DNA of 64,000 bases from Limnobacter sp. MED105 (GCF_000170915.1 NZ_ABCT01000001.1:124001-188000); one strand, 5' to 3'; numbered from the stretch's first letter, positions 8,275 through 18,630 are shown. A program made the numbers and translations. Notes: generated from the letters alone by a model not told the origin.

Positions 8275-9285
8275 TTACTTGTTTTCTGTGACGTGTTCCA
8301 GTTTTTCAGCTTTGTTGTCGCCGCGTGTTTTCCACAGAGAGAACACCACGCCACCGGCGATCAGACCCAAGGTCACGCTGAGCGAGAACGCAGGCGGGAA
8401 CTTGCCAATGAAGTTCACCAGGAAAATTTTGCTGCCGATGAACACCAATACCATCGCCAAAGCGTACTTCAGGTAGTGGAAGCGGTGGATCATCGCGGCC
8501 AGTGCAAAGTACAGGGCACGCAAACCCAGAATTGCGAAAATATTGCTGGTGTACACAATGAACGGGTCGGTGGTGATTGCAAAAATTGCGGGTACGGAAT
8601 CCACCGCGAAAATCAGGTCGACAAACTCGATCAATACCAAAGCCAACAACAGGGGGGTTGCAAAACGCACCACCTTGCCGGTTTTTGGGTCAGGCTCGTT
8701 GACCACAAACGCGTTGCCGCGCAGGCCTTCGGTAACACGCATGCGTTTGCGCAGGAACTTCAGGATAGCGTTGTTCTCAATGTCGGGTTCGCTATCGGCC
8801 ATGAACCACATTTTGATACCGGTGATCACGAGGAACGCACCGAACAGGTAAAGCACCCAACTGAATTCTTTCACCAGTGCAGCACCCAGACCAATCATGA
8901 TGGCGCGCAGCACAATGACACCCAAAATACCCCAGAACAACACGCGGTGCTGGTACTGGCGTGGAATGGCGAAGAACGAGAAGATCATGGCGATGACAAA
9001 CACGTTGTCCATCGACAGTGATTTTTCAATGGCAAAGCCGGTGAAGTAGTTCATGCCGCTTTCGGAGCCCAGGTAATACCAAATCCAGGCACCGAACAAA
9101 CACGCTGCGGTGATGTAGCCACCCGAGAGCAGCAGGCTTTCCTTGACCCCAATTTCGTGGTCATCCTTGTGCAGCACGCCGAGGTCGAAGGCGAGCAGCG
9201 CAACCACAATACCGACAAACAACAGCCAAATCCATGCGGCTGTGCCGAGAAAGTCGGTGTGCATGAATTCCATTAAAACGTCCAC
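8275..9285 (-). CDS. TerC/Alx-family integral membrane protein
   Basis: About 336 residues with eight or nine transmembrane helices. The TerC-family acidic signatures are visible: FDLGVL, EKSLSMDNVFV, LIEFVDLIFAVDSVPAIFAI. These intramembrane aspartates are typical of the family, which includes Alx and is linked to metal (Mn2+) export and tellurite resistance. The frame is open to 9324, but a GTG at 9285 with GGAG seven bases upstream is the better start. I saw no convincing yybP-ykoY riboswitch in the 120 bases upstream. Confidence 0.87.
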   Translation of the reverse strand: MDVLMEFMHTDFLGTAAWIWLLFVGIVVALLAFDLGVLHKDDHEIGVKESLLLSGGYITAACLFGAWIWYYLGSESGMNYFTGFAIEKSLSMDNVFVIAMIFSFFAIPRQYQHRVLFWGILGVIVLRAIMIGLGAALVKEFSWVLYLFGAFLVITGIKMWFMADSEPDIENNAILKFLRKRMRVTEGLRGNAFVVNEPDPKTGKVVRFATPLLLALVLIEFVDLIFAVDSVPAIFAITTDPFIVYTSNIFAILGLRALYFALAAMIHRFHYLKYALAMVLVFIGSKIFLVNFIGKFPPAFSLSVTLGLIAGGVVFSLWKTRGDNKAEKLEHVTENK

Positions 9286-9408
9286 TTTGATACTCCATGA
9301 GGGTTGAATTGAACACGGCGCCATGGTGTACCAGTTGTGAGTTCGGAAAAATCAGTATTTAATGAACTGTTACTGCGGTTTTTACGAAGTTAATTGGTGG
9401 GGTTTTGA

Positions 9409-10284
9409 ATGAACTTGAATTATCGTCATTTGCATTACTTCTGGATGGTGGCCAAAGAAGGTGGTTTTGCCCGTGCAGCTGAGCGCATGGACATGGCCAT
9501 TCAAACGGTTAGTGCGCAGGTGCGCGAACTTGAGAAAGACCTTGGGCTCCAGTTGTTGAAACCGGATGGCCGAGGTGTGACTTTGACCGAGGCTGGACAG
9601 GTGGCTTTTGCCAAAGCGGAGGAAATTTTTCAACTGGGCCAAAGTTTGCCGGAGCTGGTGCGGGCGGTGGCCAGCAAACCGGTGAAGCGTTTCAGGGTGG
9701 GTTTGTGCGACGGAATTTCGAAACTGGCGGTGCACGCTTTGCTGAAGCCAGTGCTGGATACTGAAGACCTGCACTTGACCTGTCACGAGGGTGAGCCTGA
9801 GCAGTTGCTGGCTGAGTTGGCTTTGCTTCACCTTGACTTTGTGTTTGCTGGGCAACCCCCGCCAGCCAACCCCAACTTGCGCATGCAAAGCCGCGTGTTG
9901 AATACCACTACGGTGGATTGGTACGGAGCTTCGAGGTGGGTGAAAAAAAGCAGTGTGAGCCATTTTCCGCACTGCCTGGCAGAACTGCCCGTGTTGCTGC
10001 CCACGGGGCATTCCCGCTTGCGGGTGGACTTGAATTACTGGTTTGAGCAGCTGGGAATTGTGCCCCATGTGGTGGGCGAGTTCGAGGACAGCGCTTTGAT
10101 GTCGGTGTTTGCCGCCCGTGGCCTGGGTGTATTTCCGGTGAGCCGCTTGGGTGTGTACGATGCGGGCACTTTAAGCGGTTTGCGCTTGTTGGGGCAGTGC
10201 CCGGATCTGCACGAGGAAATTCATGGTGTGTGGAATGTGAAGGGAATCGACCACCCCTTGGTGGTCGAATTGCTGAAAGTTTAA
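9409..10284 (+). CDS. LysR-family regulator, NhaR-like
   Basis: 291 residues. The winged helix-turn-helix occupies about residues 1-65, starting LNYRHLHYFWMVAKEGGFARAAE; this opening is characteristic of NhaR rather than of most LysR proteins. A substrate-binding domain follows (FRVGLCDGISKLA). NhaR controls the Na+/H+ antiporter nhaA in E. coli and surface adhesin genes in some bacteria. No antiporter gene is adjacent here. It is divergent from the TerC-like gene across 123 bases, so control of that gene is possible. It ends tail-to-tail on the CBS gene with stop codons overlapping. Confidence 0.82.
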   Translation: MNLNYRHLHYFWMVAKEGGFARAAERMDMAIQTVSAQVRELEKDLGLQLLKPDGRGVTLTEAGQVAFAKAEEIFQLGQSLPELVRAVASKPVKRFRVGLCDGISKLAVHALLKPVLDTEDLHLTCHEGEPEQLLAELALLHLDFVFAGQPPPANPNLRMQSRVLNTTTVDWYGASRWVKKSSVSHFPHCLAELPVLLPTGHSRLRVDLNYWFEQLGIVPHVVGEFEDSALMSVFAARGLGVFPVSRLGVYDAGTLSGLRLLGQCPDLHEEIHGVWNVKGIDHPLVVELLKV

Positions 10285-10877
10285 GCAGCGGCCACCGCGG
10301 CTTCAATTTCAGCGAAGGTGCTGGCTTTGACAGGGTCCATCACGGGAATGCCCATTTGCCGCGCAATTTGTGTAGAAGAGAACAAACCCACTACACGCAT
10401 TTTGCCTGTGCGGTTGTCGACCACCAGTGCGTGTTGCCGGTTGTGTTCGCGCAGTGTGGCAATAATGTGACCCACTTCAGCGCGCGATACGGCACCGAAC
10501 TCCAGAAACTCCAGGTCTGGCAGTTTCACCATCACGTCATTCACCGTGAGTTCAGGCACATTGCGATTGCTGGAAGAAGCTTCCTTGATTGCGCGCTCGC
10601 CGGCCAGGTCATTGGCGGTGAGCAGGCCTTGCAAATGACCATGGCTGTTTCTAACGAACAGCAGCTTGACGCCACACACGATCATGGTGGTGCGGGCTTG
10701 CTCCAGCGTTTCAGAGCCGGAGATGCTGACGGGGTGTACACGCCGAAGGTCTGTCATGGCGTCGAAGGCTGGCGAATCTGCTGTCAGCTTCAAAGGGCGG
10801 CTGGGGTCGCTGACCGTGATGGTGTCGGTGGCGCTGGCGCTGATGTGTTCGAGTGCTTGGTAGTGTTGTCTGATCAT
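10281..10877 (-). CDS. CBS-domain pair protein
   Basis: About 198 residues with two CBS-type repeats (around residues 45-110 and 120-190; VVGLFSSTQIARQMG is a typical repeat end). CBS pairs bind adenine nucleotides and act as energy or redox sensors; no catalytic domain is attached. The frame is open to 11021, but the ATG at 10877 has AAGGG seven bases upstream and starts just before the recognisable domain. A 218-base gap upstream (10878-11095) contains no gene that I can support. Confidence 0.78.
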   Translation of the reverse strand: MIRQHYQALEHISASATDTITVSDPSRPLKLTADSPAFDAMTDLRRVHPVSISGSETLEQARTTMIVCGVKLLFVRNSHGHLQGLLTANDLAGERAIKEASSSNRNVPELTVNDVMVKLPDLEFLEFGAVSRAEVGHIIATLREHNRQHALVVDNRTGKMRVVGLFSSTQIARQMGIPVMDPVKASTFAEIEAAVAAA

Positions 10878-11095
10878 GTTGAAACCCTTTTTGACACACA
10901 GTCGTATTGCATCCGCAGGCTTGGGGCCGACGGGCGAGTTTGCAGGACGGACTGCATGCAAAAGAGGGTACAGGCACAAGGGTTTGTTGCCTTGTGTCGT
11001 GGCAGCGCAAGCACCGTCCACTAGAAATTTAGTCTACGCTGCTGGCGAAAAGTTTCAAGTCAGTAAAAGCCCGGAGGACACAGGTGAATACCCGC

Positions 11096-11821
11096 CTATT
11101 TCAGCGGTGTACCCAAGGCATAAGGCAGCAGGTTCATGACTTCCTTGCTGACACCCATGGCCAGGTGGGGCGTGTCGATCTCGATGTGTTCAACATTGGG
11201 GCTGAAGCGGTCGATGCAGGCCTGCCAGCTTACGATCGAGTCTTTCTTGCAATACAGCGCAACGATGGGGCACACAATGGGGTGCTCAAAGCGCTTCAGG
11301 GTGCTGTTTTCAATGGACTCGACATCGAGTCCGCGCATGTCATACAGCGTTTTCACGGCGGTGTATTTGGGCCCGCCAATCACTGGACTGCCAATAGTGA
11401 CAATGCGGCTTACGTTTTGTTGTACTTCACGTGCTGCCTCGCGGGCCAGGTAACCACCCAGGCTCCAGCCCAGCAATTTGATGGGTGCCTGCGCCTGCTC
11501 GGAATGTTCCTTGATGTCGGCGATGACTTGCGGCAGCAGTTTGCCCACTTCGCCGTGGTTAAAACCGGCTGACCAGTGAACGGCTTTGTAACCCAGTGAG
11601 TTCAGATAGCGTTTGATGAAGGTCATGCTGCTGGAGCTGGCCCCGAAGCCTGGCAACAACAACACGGTTTGGCCTTGCCCCACGTTTTTGCGTGCCAGAA
11701 AACGCCATCCCACGGCTAGTTTGGCGGCCTCAAACGGGGTTTTGGCCTCGCCCAAAAGTAAGCTGAGCTTGGGTTTGCCAATGGAATTGCCGTAGCGTTT
11801 CTGGAATTCTGCTTTGTTCAT
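11096..11821 (-). CDS. Alpha/beta hydrolase
   Basis: 241 residues with the alpha/beta hydrolase core. LLLPGFGASSSSM is the oxyanion-hole region, LGWSLGGYLAR the nucleophile elbow (GxSxG), D in CKKDSIV the acid and H in DTPHLAMG the base. The substrate is unknown; the lack of a signal peptide places it in the cytoplasm. It is a single gene between the CBS protein and the SulP transporter on the same strand, with an 87-base gap upstream. Confidence 0.82.
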   Translation of the reverse strand: MNKAEFQKRYGNSIGKPKLSLLLGEAKTPFEAAKLAVGWRFLARKNVGQGQTVLLLPGFGASSSSMTFIKRYLNSLGYKAVHWSAGFNHGEVGKLLPQVIADIKEHSEQAQAPIKLLGWSLGGYLAREAAREVQQNVSRIVTIGSPVIGGPKYTAVKTLYDMRGLDVESIENSTLKRFEHPIVCPIVALYCKKDSIVSWQACIDRFSPNVEHIEIDTPHLAMGVSKEVMNLLPYALGTPLK

Positions 11822-11908
11822 GGGGTGTTACAAGGTTGTGCACATCCGAGAAAATACGGCAAGGCGGGGCTGTACACAAAGAGGAAACCCTCTATTAGAG
11901 CCTTCAGG

Positions 11909-14107
11909 CTACTGGGTTAGCGAAAGGCTTTGGTTGGCTAGCCGTATTCGCAGGGCCAGTTCACGGGCCAGGTTGTTTTGCAGAATCTGGCTTAACTCGG
12001 GTTGCTGCATCAGCAGTTGGTCAAATTGCGCAGTGGGCAAAAATAGCAGGGTACAGGCTGTGTCTGCGCGTACGGTGGCCGAGCGTGCCTTGCGGTCAAT
12101 CAAGGCCATTTCGCCAACCATGCTGCCGGGGCAAAAGCGCATGAGTCTTTCATTGCTGTGCCCGGTGTGGTGCCATGCGCTTAATTGCCCTTGCAGCAAC
12201 ACATACAAGCCGCAAGGCTCAGCGCCTTCGGTGAACAGGGCTTGGCCTGCAGGCAGGGCGGTGGTTTGCCAGTGTGCACAAAAGGCTTGTGTTTGTACGG
12301 GGCTCATGTGGTCGCACAGGTGGCTGTTTTTCAGGGCGCTCTCGGGGCTGCAGGCGAGATTGTCATAGGCAGTTTGGTCCAGCAACTGGTTTTCAATGTG
12401 CCAAAAAGCGTCGTCAATGTGGCCTTGTGTAGCAATGCCCAAACGCGCAAGGCAGCCGCGCAGCAGGGGCATTCCGCCCGTGGCCTGTTCGTGTGTGGGT
12501 AGCACGGCCACGGTGTGGGCTCGAGGCAGGCCTTGTTTAAAAAGCCGTTCGAGACAGTCGCAAGCGGTGTCGTCAATGTAGCGAAGGTGGGTGAAATCGA
12601 GTAAAGCCGATTGCGCCGGTGCCAATTCATCTTGCAGGCGGATGGCAATGGCGGGTGCGTTGCCAAAAAACAGGTTGCCCTCAAAGCGCACCCAGGCCAG
12701 GTGTTCAAAGGCGCTGTCTAGTTGTTGGCGATGGGCGCGCGGGCGCATGCTGCGAGAACGTGCAGCGGGCTTGAATTCAATGCTGCGCAAGCCGCTGCCG
12801 GATTGTTGTTGAAGAAAGTAGGCCGCGACAAACAGAACGCCGGCCAGGGTGCCAATCAACAAATTACTGATGCCGGTGACAAATACCATGCTGAGCACCA
12901 CCCACACGGTAAAGCGTTCGGTGGGTGCCATTTGGCGGCGTGTGCCGGGCATTGCAAAACGTTTCAGCAAGCCCAGTGTGCTGCCTTGAATGAGGAAAAG
13001 AGAACTGACCGCCACAGCAGTGGCAAGAATGTGCAGGGGCAATTGGGACAGAATTGGCCAGCTCAGCAGCAAAAGCAGGCCCAGTAAACCCACGTACCAG
13101 GCTTCGCTTTGGCGGCTTTTCGCGCCGACACCCAGCGCGGCATTGCTTCTGGAAAAGTAGTTGGAGCTGGGCAAGACCAGCGCAAGGCCGCACAGCACGT
13201 TGGCCAGTGCCAGTGTGTTCAATTCACGGCGGGTGTTGTGCCGAGTCCCCAGTGTTTGATCCACTTGCAACAGCGACTGCATGCTTTCCAGCACAACGAG
13301 CAGGGCCAGCACTGCCGCACCCACCAGGACCTGCAAAAGCAGGCCGGGTGTACTCAATAACAGGTCAAGCACTTGTTGCAGGCCATCAAGAATGGCTGGC
13401 GTGGGCTGGGTTTGAGCGGTTTGTAAAAGCGGGTGGCTGGGCATGGCTGCCACGGTTTGTATGGGCAGTGCGCCTGGCCATGCCCACAGCAACAGGGCGT
13501 GCAGTGTAAAGCCGCAGGCCAGGCCGTACACCAGCCCCAAGGGGTTGGGGCGTATGGCGCGGAAGTACAGCAGTACAACAACCGTGATTGCCGACACGCT
13601 GAGTGCCGTGGGAGAAAACAGGGCCGGGGTATTGGCGGCTTGCAGGGCCGTGGTGTACACCGCAAAGCCCAGCATGGCAGGCAATAGTTTGTAGGCCGAG
13701 AAAAGGCCCAGTGTGGTGTTCATGCCAATAAGCACCGGGGCAGGCAAAAACTGCATTAGCTTGCCCACACCCTGTTGTTGAGCCAGTGCAATCAACAGGC
13801 CTGCCAGCACAATTTCAAGCGCCAGCAACAGCATGAGTTCGGTGTGCTTGTCGGTAATTTGAAGAAAGCCCAGCAGTGAGCCGGCAACAATAAGGGCGGT
13901 GGAAGAGCGTGGCCCACCGAATTGAACAGGCGCTTTCCCGATCAGGGCACCCAACAAACCGCCCAGCAACGCGCTGGCCAAGCCCGCGTAGATGCCGTAG
14001 GCCAGCCCGGCTTGCCCCAGTGGGGCAAAGGCCAGCATGCCGTACACAATTGCTTGAGCGTATCCACCGAATGCGACCAGTGCGCCCGCTTTGAATTCGG
14101 TGTTCAA
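11909..14107 (-). CDS. SulP anion transporter fused to STAS and cyclic-nucleotide-binding domains
   Basis: 732 residues. The N-terminal ~400 are a multi-spanning SulP/SLC26 transport domain (GLAYGIYAGL, FGGPRSSTALIVAG). A STAS domain follows at about 430-560 (LLDFTHLRYIDDTACDCLE). A C-terminal Crp-type cNMP-binding domain spans about 590-720 (LPAGQALFTEGAEP, VGEMALIDRKARSATVRA). SulP proteins move sulfate, bicarbonate or organic anions. The extra cNMP domain suggests gating by a nucleotide or by membrane state. The start codon is TTG at 14107 without a clear ribosome site, so the exact N-terminus is uncertain. Confidence 0.88.
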   Translation of the reverse strand: MNTEFKAGALVAFGGYAQAIVYGMLAFAPLGQAGLAYGIYAGLASALLGGLLGALIGKAPVQFGGPRSSTALIVAGSLLGFLQITDKHTELMLLLALEIVLAGLLIALAQQQGVGKLMQFLPAPVLIGMNTTLGLFSAYKLLPAMLGFAVYTTALQAANTPALFSPTALSVSAITVVVLLYFRAIRPNPLGLVYGLACGFTLHALLLWAWPGALPIQTVAAMPSHPLLQTAQTQPTPAILDGLQQVLDLLLSTPGLLLQVLVGAAVLALLVVLESMQSLLQVDQTLGTRHNTRRELNTLALANVLCGLALVLPSSNYFSRSNAALGVGAKSRQSEAWYVGLLGLLLLLSWPILSQLPLHILATAVAVSSLFLIQGSTLGLLKRFAMPGTRRQMAPTERFTVWVVLSMVFVTGISNLLIGTLAGVLFVAAYFLQQQSGSGLRSIEFKPAARSRSMRPRAHRQQLDSAFEHLAWVRFEGNLFFGNAPAIAIRLQDELAPAQSALLDFTHLRYIDDTACDCLERLFKQGLPRAHTVAVLPTHEQATGGMPLLRGCLARLGIATQGHIDDAFWHIENQLLDQTAYDNLACSPESALKNSHLCDHMSPVQTQAFCAHWQTTALPAGQALFTEGAEPCGLYVLLQGQLSAWHHTGHSNERLMRFCPGSMVGEMALIDRKARSATVRADTACTLLFLPTAQFDQLLMQQPELSQILQNNLARELALRIRLANQSLSLTQ

Positions 14108-14159
14108 GGAAGAATTCGCGCAGCCGAAGTTGAGTTGAACCTAGTCTACGCGAATTGGT

Positions 14160-15683
14160 TTATTTCGAGGTGGGCATGACAAATTCCGCGCCCTTCTCGA
14201 TGCTGTCTGGCCAGCGCTGCATGATTGATTTCTGGCGTGTGTAGAAACGAACACCTTCTTCACCGTATGCATGCATGTCGCCGAACAGGCTGGCTTTCCA
14301 GCCGCCGAAACCGTGCCAGGCCATGGGCACAGGAATGGGCACGTTGATGCCCACCATGCCCACCTGCACCTGGCGACCAAATTCGCGGGCCACGTTGCCG
14401 TCGCGGGTGTAACAGCTGACACCGTTGCCGTATTGGTGGCTGTTGATCAGGTTCAGGCCCTCAGTGAAGTTGGCCACGCGCACGCAGCTGAGCACAGGCC
14501 CGAAAATTTCTTCGAGGTAAATGCGCATATTGGGCTTTACGTTGTCGAATAAGGTGCCGCCGGTGTAAAAACCGTTTTCGAAACCAGCCGGTTTTTGGCC
14601 GCGGCCATCGACGACCAATGTCGCGCCTTCATCCACGCCAATCTGCACGTAATCTTCAATGCGCTGGAGTGCTTCGGCGGTGACAATCGGGCCCATTTCA
14701 GCGGACAAATCCATGCCGTCAGTCACCTTCAGGGTTTTCAGGCGGGCGGCCAGTTTGGGGATTAGTTTGTCGCCCACGTCGCCCACCATCACGGCCACGG
14801 AAATGGCCATGCAGCGTTCGCCAGCGCTGCCGTAAGCAGCGCCGATCAGTGCGTCGGTGACCTGGTCCAAATCGGCATCGGGCATCACCAGCAAGTGGTT
14901 TTTCGCACCGCCCAAGGCTTGCACGCGTTTGCCGTTGCGGGCGCCAGTTTCGTAGATGAACTTCGCAATGGGGGTGGAACCCACAAAGCTGAGTGCGGCC
15001 ACATCGGGGTGATTCAGCAGGGTTTCAACGGCCAGTTTGTCGCCGTGTACCACGTTGAATACGCCATCGGGCAGGCCTGCCTCTTTCAGCAGCCGAGCCA
15101 TGAAATTGCCGGCGCTGGGGTCGCGTTCGCTGGGCTTCAGAATGAAGGTGTTGCCGCAGGCAATCGCCACCGGGAACATCCAGCACGGCACCATGCAGGG
15201 AAAGTTGAACGGCGTAATGCCTGCCACCACGCCCACGGGCTGGCGCAGGGTCCAGTTGTCGATGTTGGTTGACACCTGTTCGGTGTAATCGCCTTTCAAC
15301 AATTGCGGAATGCCGCAGGCAAATTCAATGATGTCGATGCCCCGGCTGACTTCGCCTTGGGCATCGGTAAAAACCTTGCCATGTTCAGCGGTGATGATGG
15401 CGGCCAGTTCGTCGCGATGTTGGTTCATCAAGGCCAGGAACTTGTTCATGACGCGCACGCGCTGCAGAGGTGGCTTGTTGGCCCAGGCCGGCAGCGCCGC
15501 TTTGGCGGCTTCCACGGCTTTGTTCACGGTGGCGATATCGGCCAGCTCGACCTGACGGGCTACGTTGCCCAGTGACGGGTTGAACACATTGGCTGTTTTG
15601 CTGCCAGCAATGCTCACGGTGTTGCCGTTGATGAAGTGGGCGACAGTTTGATCGTTCTTGTAGGGTTGCATGGCGGGTTGCAT
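14160..15683 (-). CDS. mmsA: CoA-acylating methylmalonate-semialdehyde dehydrogenase
   Basis: About 507 residues of the ALDH superfamily. MmsA converts methylmalonate or malonate semialdehyde plus CoA and NAD+ to propionyl- or acetyl-CoA in valine, beta-alanine and inositol breakdown. [31 protein letters not shown] and the catalytic cysteine in GSAGERCMA are diagnostic; GERCMA in place of GQxC is typical of MmsA. The frame is open to 15794, but the ATG at 15683 gives the usual family length. No mmsB neighbour is present. Confidence 0.9.
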   Translation of the reverse strand: MQPAMQPYKNDQTVAHFINGNTVSIAGSKTANVFNPSLGNVARQVELADIATVNKAVEAAKAALPAWANKPPLQRVRVMNKFLALMNQHRDELAAIITAEHGKVFTDAQGEVSRGIDIIEFACGIPQLLKGDYTEQVSTNIDNWTLRQPVGVVAGITPFNFPCMVPCWMFPVAIACGNTFILKPSERDPSAGNFMARLLKEAGLPDGVFNVVHGDKLAVETLLNHPDVAALSFVGSTPIAKFIYETGARNGKRVQALGGAKNHLLVMPDADLDQVTDALIGAAYGSAGERCMAISVAVMVGDVGDKLIPKLAARLKTLKVTDGMDLSAEMGPIVTAEALQRIEDYVQIGVDEGATLVVDGRGQKPAGFENGFYTGGTLFDNVKPNMRIYLEEIFGPVLSCVRVANFTEGLNLINSHQYGNGVSCYTRDGNVAREFGRQVQVGMVGINVPIPVPMAWHGFGGWKASLFGDMHAYGEEGVRFYTRQKSIMQRWPDSIEKGAEFVMPTSK

Positions 15684-15875
15684 GTGTTTTGGCCTGCTTG
15701 GTTGCTTCTGAAGACCTCTATTGTCGCGCAAGCCGGGTGCGGGTTGAATCGGTGCTAACACCAAGCTTTCGGAAATTTTCGGTGAGCGCACCATGCACAG
15801 GCAATTTACTGAAGCCTGTCGGTAAAGCCCTGATTTTTAATCCAAATGTAATCAACGGAGGTACTACTAACACAT

Positions 15876-15895
15876 GGCATGCCTCGATGCATGCC
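15876..15895. promoter_or_regulatory. Inverted repeat upstream of the acylase gene
   Basis: GGCATGC (15876-15882) and GCATGCC (15889-15895) are perfect 7-bp arms with a 6-base spacer. They lie 26 bases before the chosen GTG start, in the leader, so they could be an operator or an mRNA hairpin. Confidence 0.4.
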
Positions 15896-15920
15896 CAGAA
15901 TTAAAGCAGAGGAGACAGCA

Positions 15921-18620
15921 GTGATTACAGGCTTGAAGAACAAGGCCGCGTTGCGGCGCGGGTTACGGGTAGGCGCGGTCAGCGTCGCCCTGTTGGTGTT
16001 GGCGGGTTGCCTGGGCAGCAGCAACAACGAGATTGCCGGCACGGACGGCCGCACCAATCCGAACGAGAACCCCAACCTGAAATACGACGTGAGCATTACC
16101 CGCACCACCTATGGCGTGCCGCACATTCGTGCCAAGGACTATGGCAGTTTGGGTTATGGGCAGGGCTATGCCTTTGCACAGGATAACCTGTGTGTGTTTC
16201 TTGAAGACCTGTTGACGATTCGCGGTGAGCGCTCCCGCTTTTTTGGACCCGACGGCACCTACACCATTGAGCCCAATGGTTCGACGGCCAACAACGTGGC
16301 CAGCGACTTCTTCTGGAAAAGCCTGTTTGCCTTTGAAGAAGAGGGCGCCGATGGGGTGACCCGCAATGCCTGGCAGCGCACGCGCGACAAAACCATTCCT
16401 GATTTTCAGAACGTGGTGACGGGTTATGCAGATGGTGTAAACCGCTACATTGCTGAACTGAAAGCAGGCGAGCATGAGTACGAGCAGGCCGACGGCAGCA
16501 AGGTGCCTGCGCATGCCGCTTGTGCCGATGCTGAATGGCTGGCCCCAATTACGACAGACGACATGTATCGCCGCTTTGTGCGCCTGGCTGTGTTGGCCAG
16601 CAGTTCGGTGTTTGTGACGGAAATTGGCAATGCCCAACCTCCGGGTGTGTTGCCCGGCTTGCCCGCGGGCGGTGGTGCCCCTGCCTTGCCTGTGGCCAGT
16701 GCGGGTAAAAAAGCCAAAAGCCCAGGTATTGCCGAGCAAGTGGCTTTGCTCAAGGCCAACCCGAACCCCTTCACTGCGATGCAGAACAAGGATCACTTTG
16801 GCAGCAATATGTACGCCTTTGGCAAAGACGCAACCGCCAATGGTCAATCACTGGTGTACGGTAATCCTCACTTTCCTTGGAAGGGCACCGAGCGCTTGTA
16901 CCTGAGCCACAATATCCTGGAGTTGAACGGCGAGAAGGCCATGGACATCATGGGTGTGGGCCTTTATGGCGTGCCTGCCGTGTTGATTGGCTTTAATGAG
17001 CACGTGGCGTGGAGCCACACGGTTTCAACGGCTTTCCGCTTTACGCTTTACCAGTTGCAAATCAACCCGGCCAATCCGACCCAGTACATGTACGAAGGTG
17101 AAATGGTCGACATGATAGCCCTGCCCACCGAAATTGAAGTGAAGCAGCCCGATGGCAGCATTACGACCATGCAGCGCACCATGTACCGCAGCCACTACGG
17201 GCCCATGTTGGTATTGGAGGCCAGTGGAGTACCGGTGCTGGGCTGGAACCAGTTGATGGCTTTTACCCTGCGGGATGCAAACGTGGAGAATGATCGCCTG
17301 ATCAACCAGTTTGCCAAGTGGAACATGGCGAAGTCGCTGGAAGAATTTATTGGTTTACATGGCAGTGAACTGGGTGTGCCTTGGGTCAATACCGTGGCCA
17401 GCGGCCCTGGCAAGCCTGCGTACTATGGTGATGTGACTGTGGTGCCGCATGTGACCGATGAAAAAATTGCCGATTGCGCAGCTGAGCCTTTCAACACTGT
17501 GGTGGGCCAACTTTCACCAGGCTTGCCCGTACTGAATGGATCTCGCGAGGCCTGCGAATGGGGCAGCGACCCCGATGCACCTGCGCCTGGCATTTTTGGC
17601 CCAGGTAATTTGCCCACGCTTCAGCGTGACGATTACGTAACCAACTGCAACGACAGCCATTGGTTAAGCAATCCACGTCAGCCACTGACTGGATTTGACC
17701 GGATTATTGGAGACGAAAACGCAGAGCGAACTTTGCGCACCCGCTTGTGTACCCTTCAAGCGGAACGCCGTTTGGGTGGTGCCGATGGTTTGCCAGGCAA
17801 CCGGTTTACGCAAGATAACCTGAAAGAAGTTGCACTGAACAGTGAAATTTACTCGGCGACGCTGGCCAAGCAATCAGTGGTCGATGCGTTGTGCCAAGTG
17901 CCTGTGCTGCTCAGTACCAGTTTAATGCCTGTGCAAACAGCCGACGCCTGCGCTGCTTTGGGTGCGTGGGACGGCAAGGCCAACCTGGAGAGCAAAGGTG
18001 CGCACCTATGGCGCGAATTTTGGAGCCGAGCCATTGCCAACCCAGGTGGTTTGCCGGTGGGCGTGCCGCAATTGCATTTGCCGTTTGATGTGCCTGTGCC
18101 TTTGTCACTGCCGACCAATTTGTGGGCGAATGGCTTCAATGCGGTTGATCCGGTCAACACCCCCAACACGCTGAATATTGCCAATCCATTTACGGCTGCT
18201 GCCCTGGCCGATGCGATTTTGGCGGTGCAAACGGCTGGTTTTGCGCTGGATGAGCCTTTGGGCAATATTCAAAAATCTGGAGTACAGGCCAGTGCCACGC
18301 CAATTTTCGGGGGTACAAGCCCTGAAGGTGCGTTTACGATTGTGAGTACAGAACCAAGCCGTCTGAATTCTGAAGGCTACAAAGTTACGTACGGCAACAG
18401 CTACATTCAGGCTGTGACCTGGGATGCGAATGGCAAACCACAGGCCGACGCCATGTTGACCTATTCACTCTCGACTGACCCAGCCAACCCACACTTTGAC
18501 GATTACACCAAGGCTTATTCTCAGAAAAACTGGGCTCGCTTGCCCTACACCGATGCTCAAATTCAGGCGGCCAAAGTGGGTCAAACCAAGGTGTTACGCC
18601 AGCAAAGGGCGTCAAACTGA
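15921..18620 (+). CDS. Penicillin-acylase-family Ntn-hydrolase, predicted lipoprotein
   Basis: 899 residues from a GTG start with AGGAGA six bases upstream; a frame extension to 15879 has no ribosome site. The N-terminus is a lipoprotein signal (LLVLAGC, lipobox cysteine), so it is probably periplasmic and membrane-tethered. The family is made as one chain and self-cleaves before a catalytic serine. Here that is S295 in HFGSNMYAFG, with an alpha-chain signature RTTYGVPHIRA near residue 50. Relatives cleave penicillins, acyl-homoserine lactones or other acyl amides, and which applies here cannot be told. A strong terminator follows. Confidence 0.87.
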   Translation: MITGLKNKAALRRGLRVGAVSVALLVLAGCLGSSNNEIAGTDGRTNPNENPNLKYDVSITRTTYGVPHIRAKDYGSLGYGQGYAFAQDNLCVFLEDLLTIRGERSRFFGPDGTYTIEPNGSTANNVASDFFWKSLFAFEEEGADGVTRNAWQRTRDKTIPDFQNVVTGYADGVNRYIAELKAGEHEYEQADGSKVPAHAACADAEWLAPITTDDMYRRFVRLAVLASSSVFVTEIGNAQPPGVLPGLPAGGGAPALPVASAGKKAKSPGIAEQVALLKANPNPFTAMQNKDHFGSNMYAFGKDATANGQSLVYGNPHFPWKGTERLYLSHNILELNGEKAMDIMGVGLYGVPAVLIGFNEHVAWSHTVSTAFRFTLYQLQINPANPTQYMYEGEMVDMIALPTEIEVKQPDGSITTMQRTMYRSHYGPMLVLEASGVPVLGWNQLMAFTLRDANVENDRLINQFAKWNMAKSLEEFIGLHGSELGVPWVNTVASGPGKPAYYGDVTVVPHVTDEKIADCAAEPFNTVVGQLSPGLPVLNGSREACEWGSDPDAPAPGIFGPGNLPTLQRDDYVTNCNDSHWLSNPRQPLTGFDRIIGDENAERTLRTRLCTLQAERRLGGADGLPGNRFTQDNLKEVALNSEIYSATLAKQSVVDALCQVPVLLSTSLMPVQTADACAALGAWDGKANLESKGAHLWREFWSRAIANPGGLPVGVPQLHLPFDVPVPLSLPTNLWANGFNAVDPVNTPNTLNIANPFTAAALADAILAVQTAGFALDEPLGNIQKSGVQASATPIFGGTSPEGAFTIVSTEPSRLNSEGYKVTYGNSYIQAVTWDANGKPQADAMLTYSLSTDPANPHFDDYTKAYSQKNWARLPYTDAQIQAAKVGQTKVLRQQRASN

Positions 18621-18630
18621 GCATGTTACA

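Noticed and set aside
9286-9408. Possible manganese (yybP-ykoY) riboswitch before the TerC-like gene
   Set aside because: No conserved paired core could be recognised by eye; a covariance-model scan would be needed.
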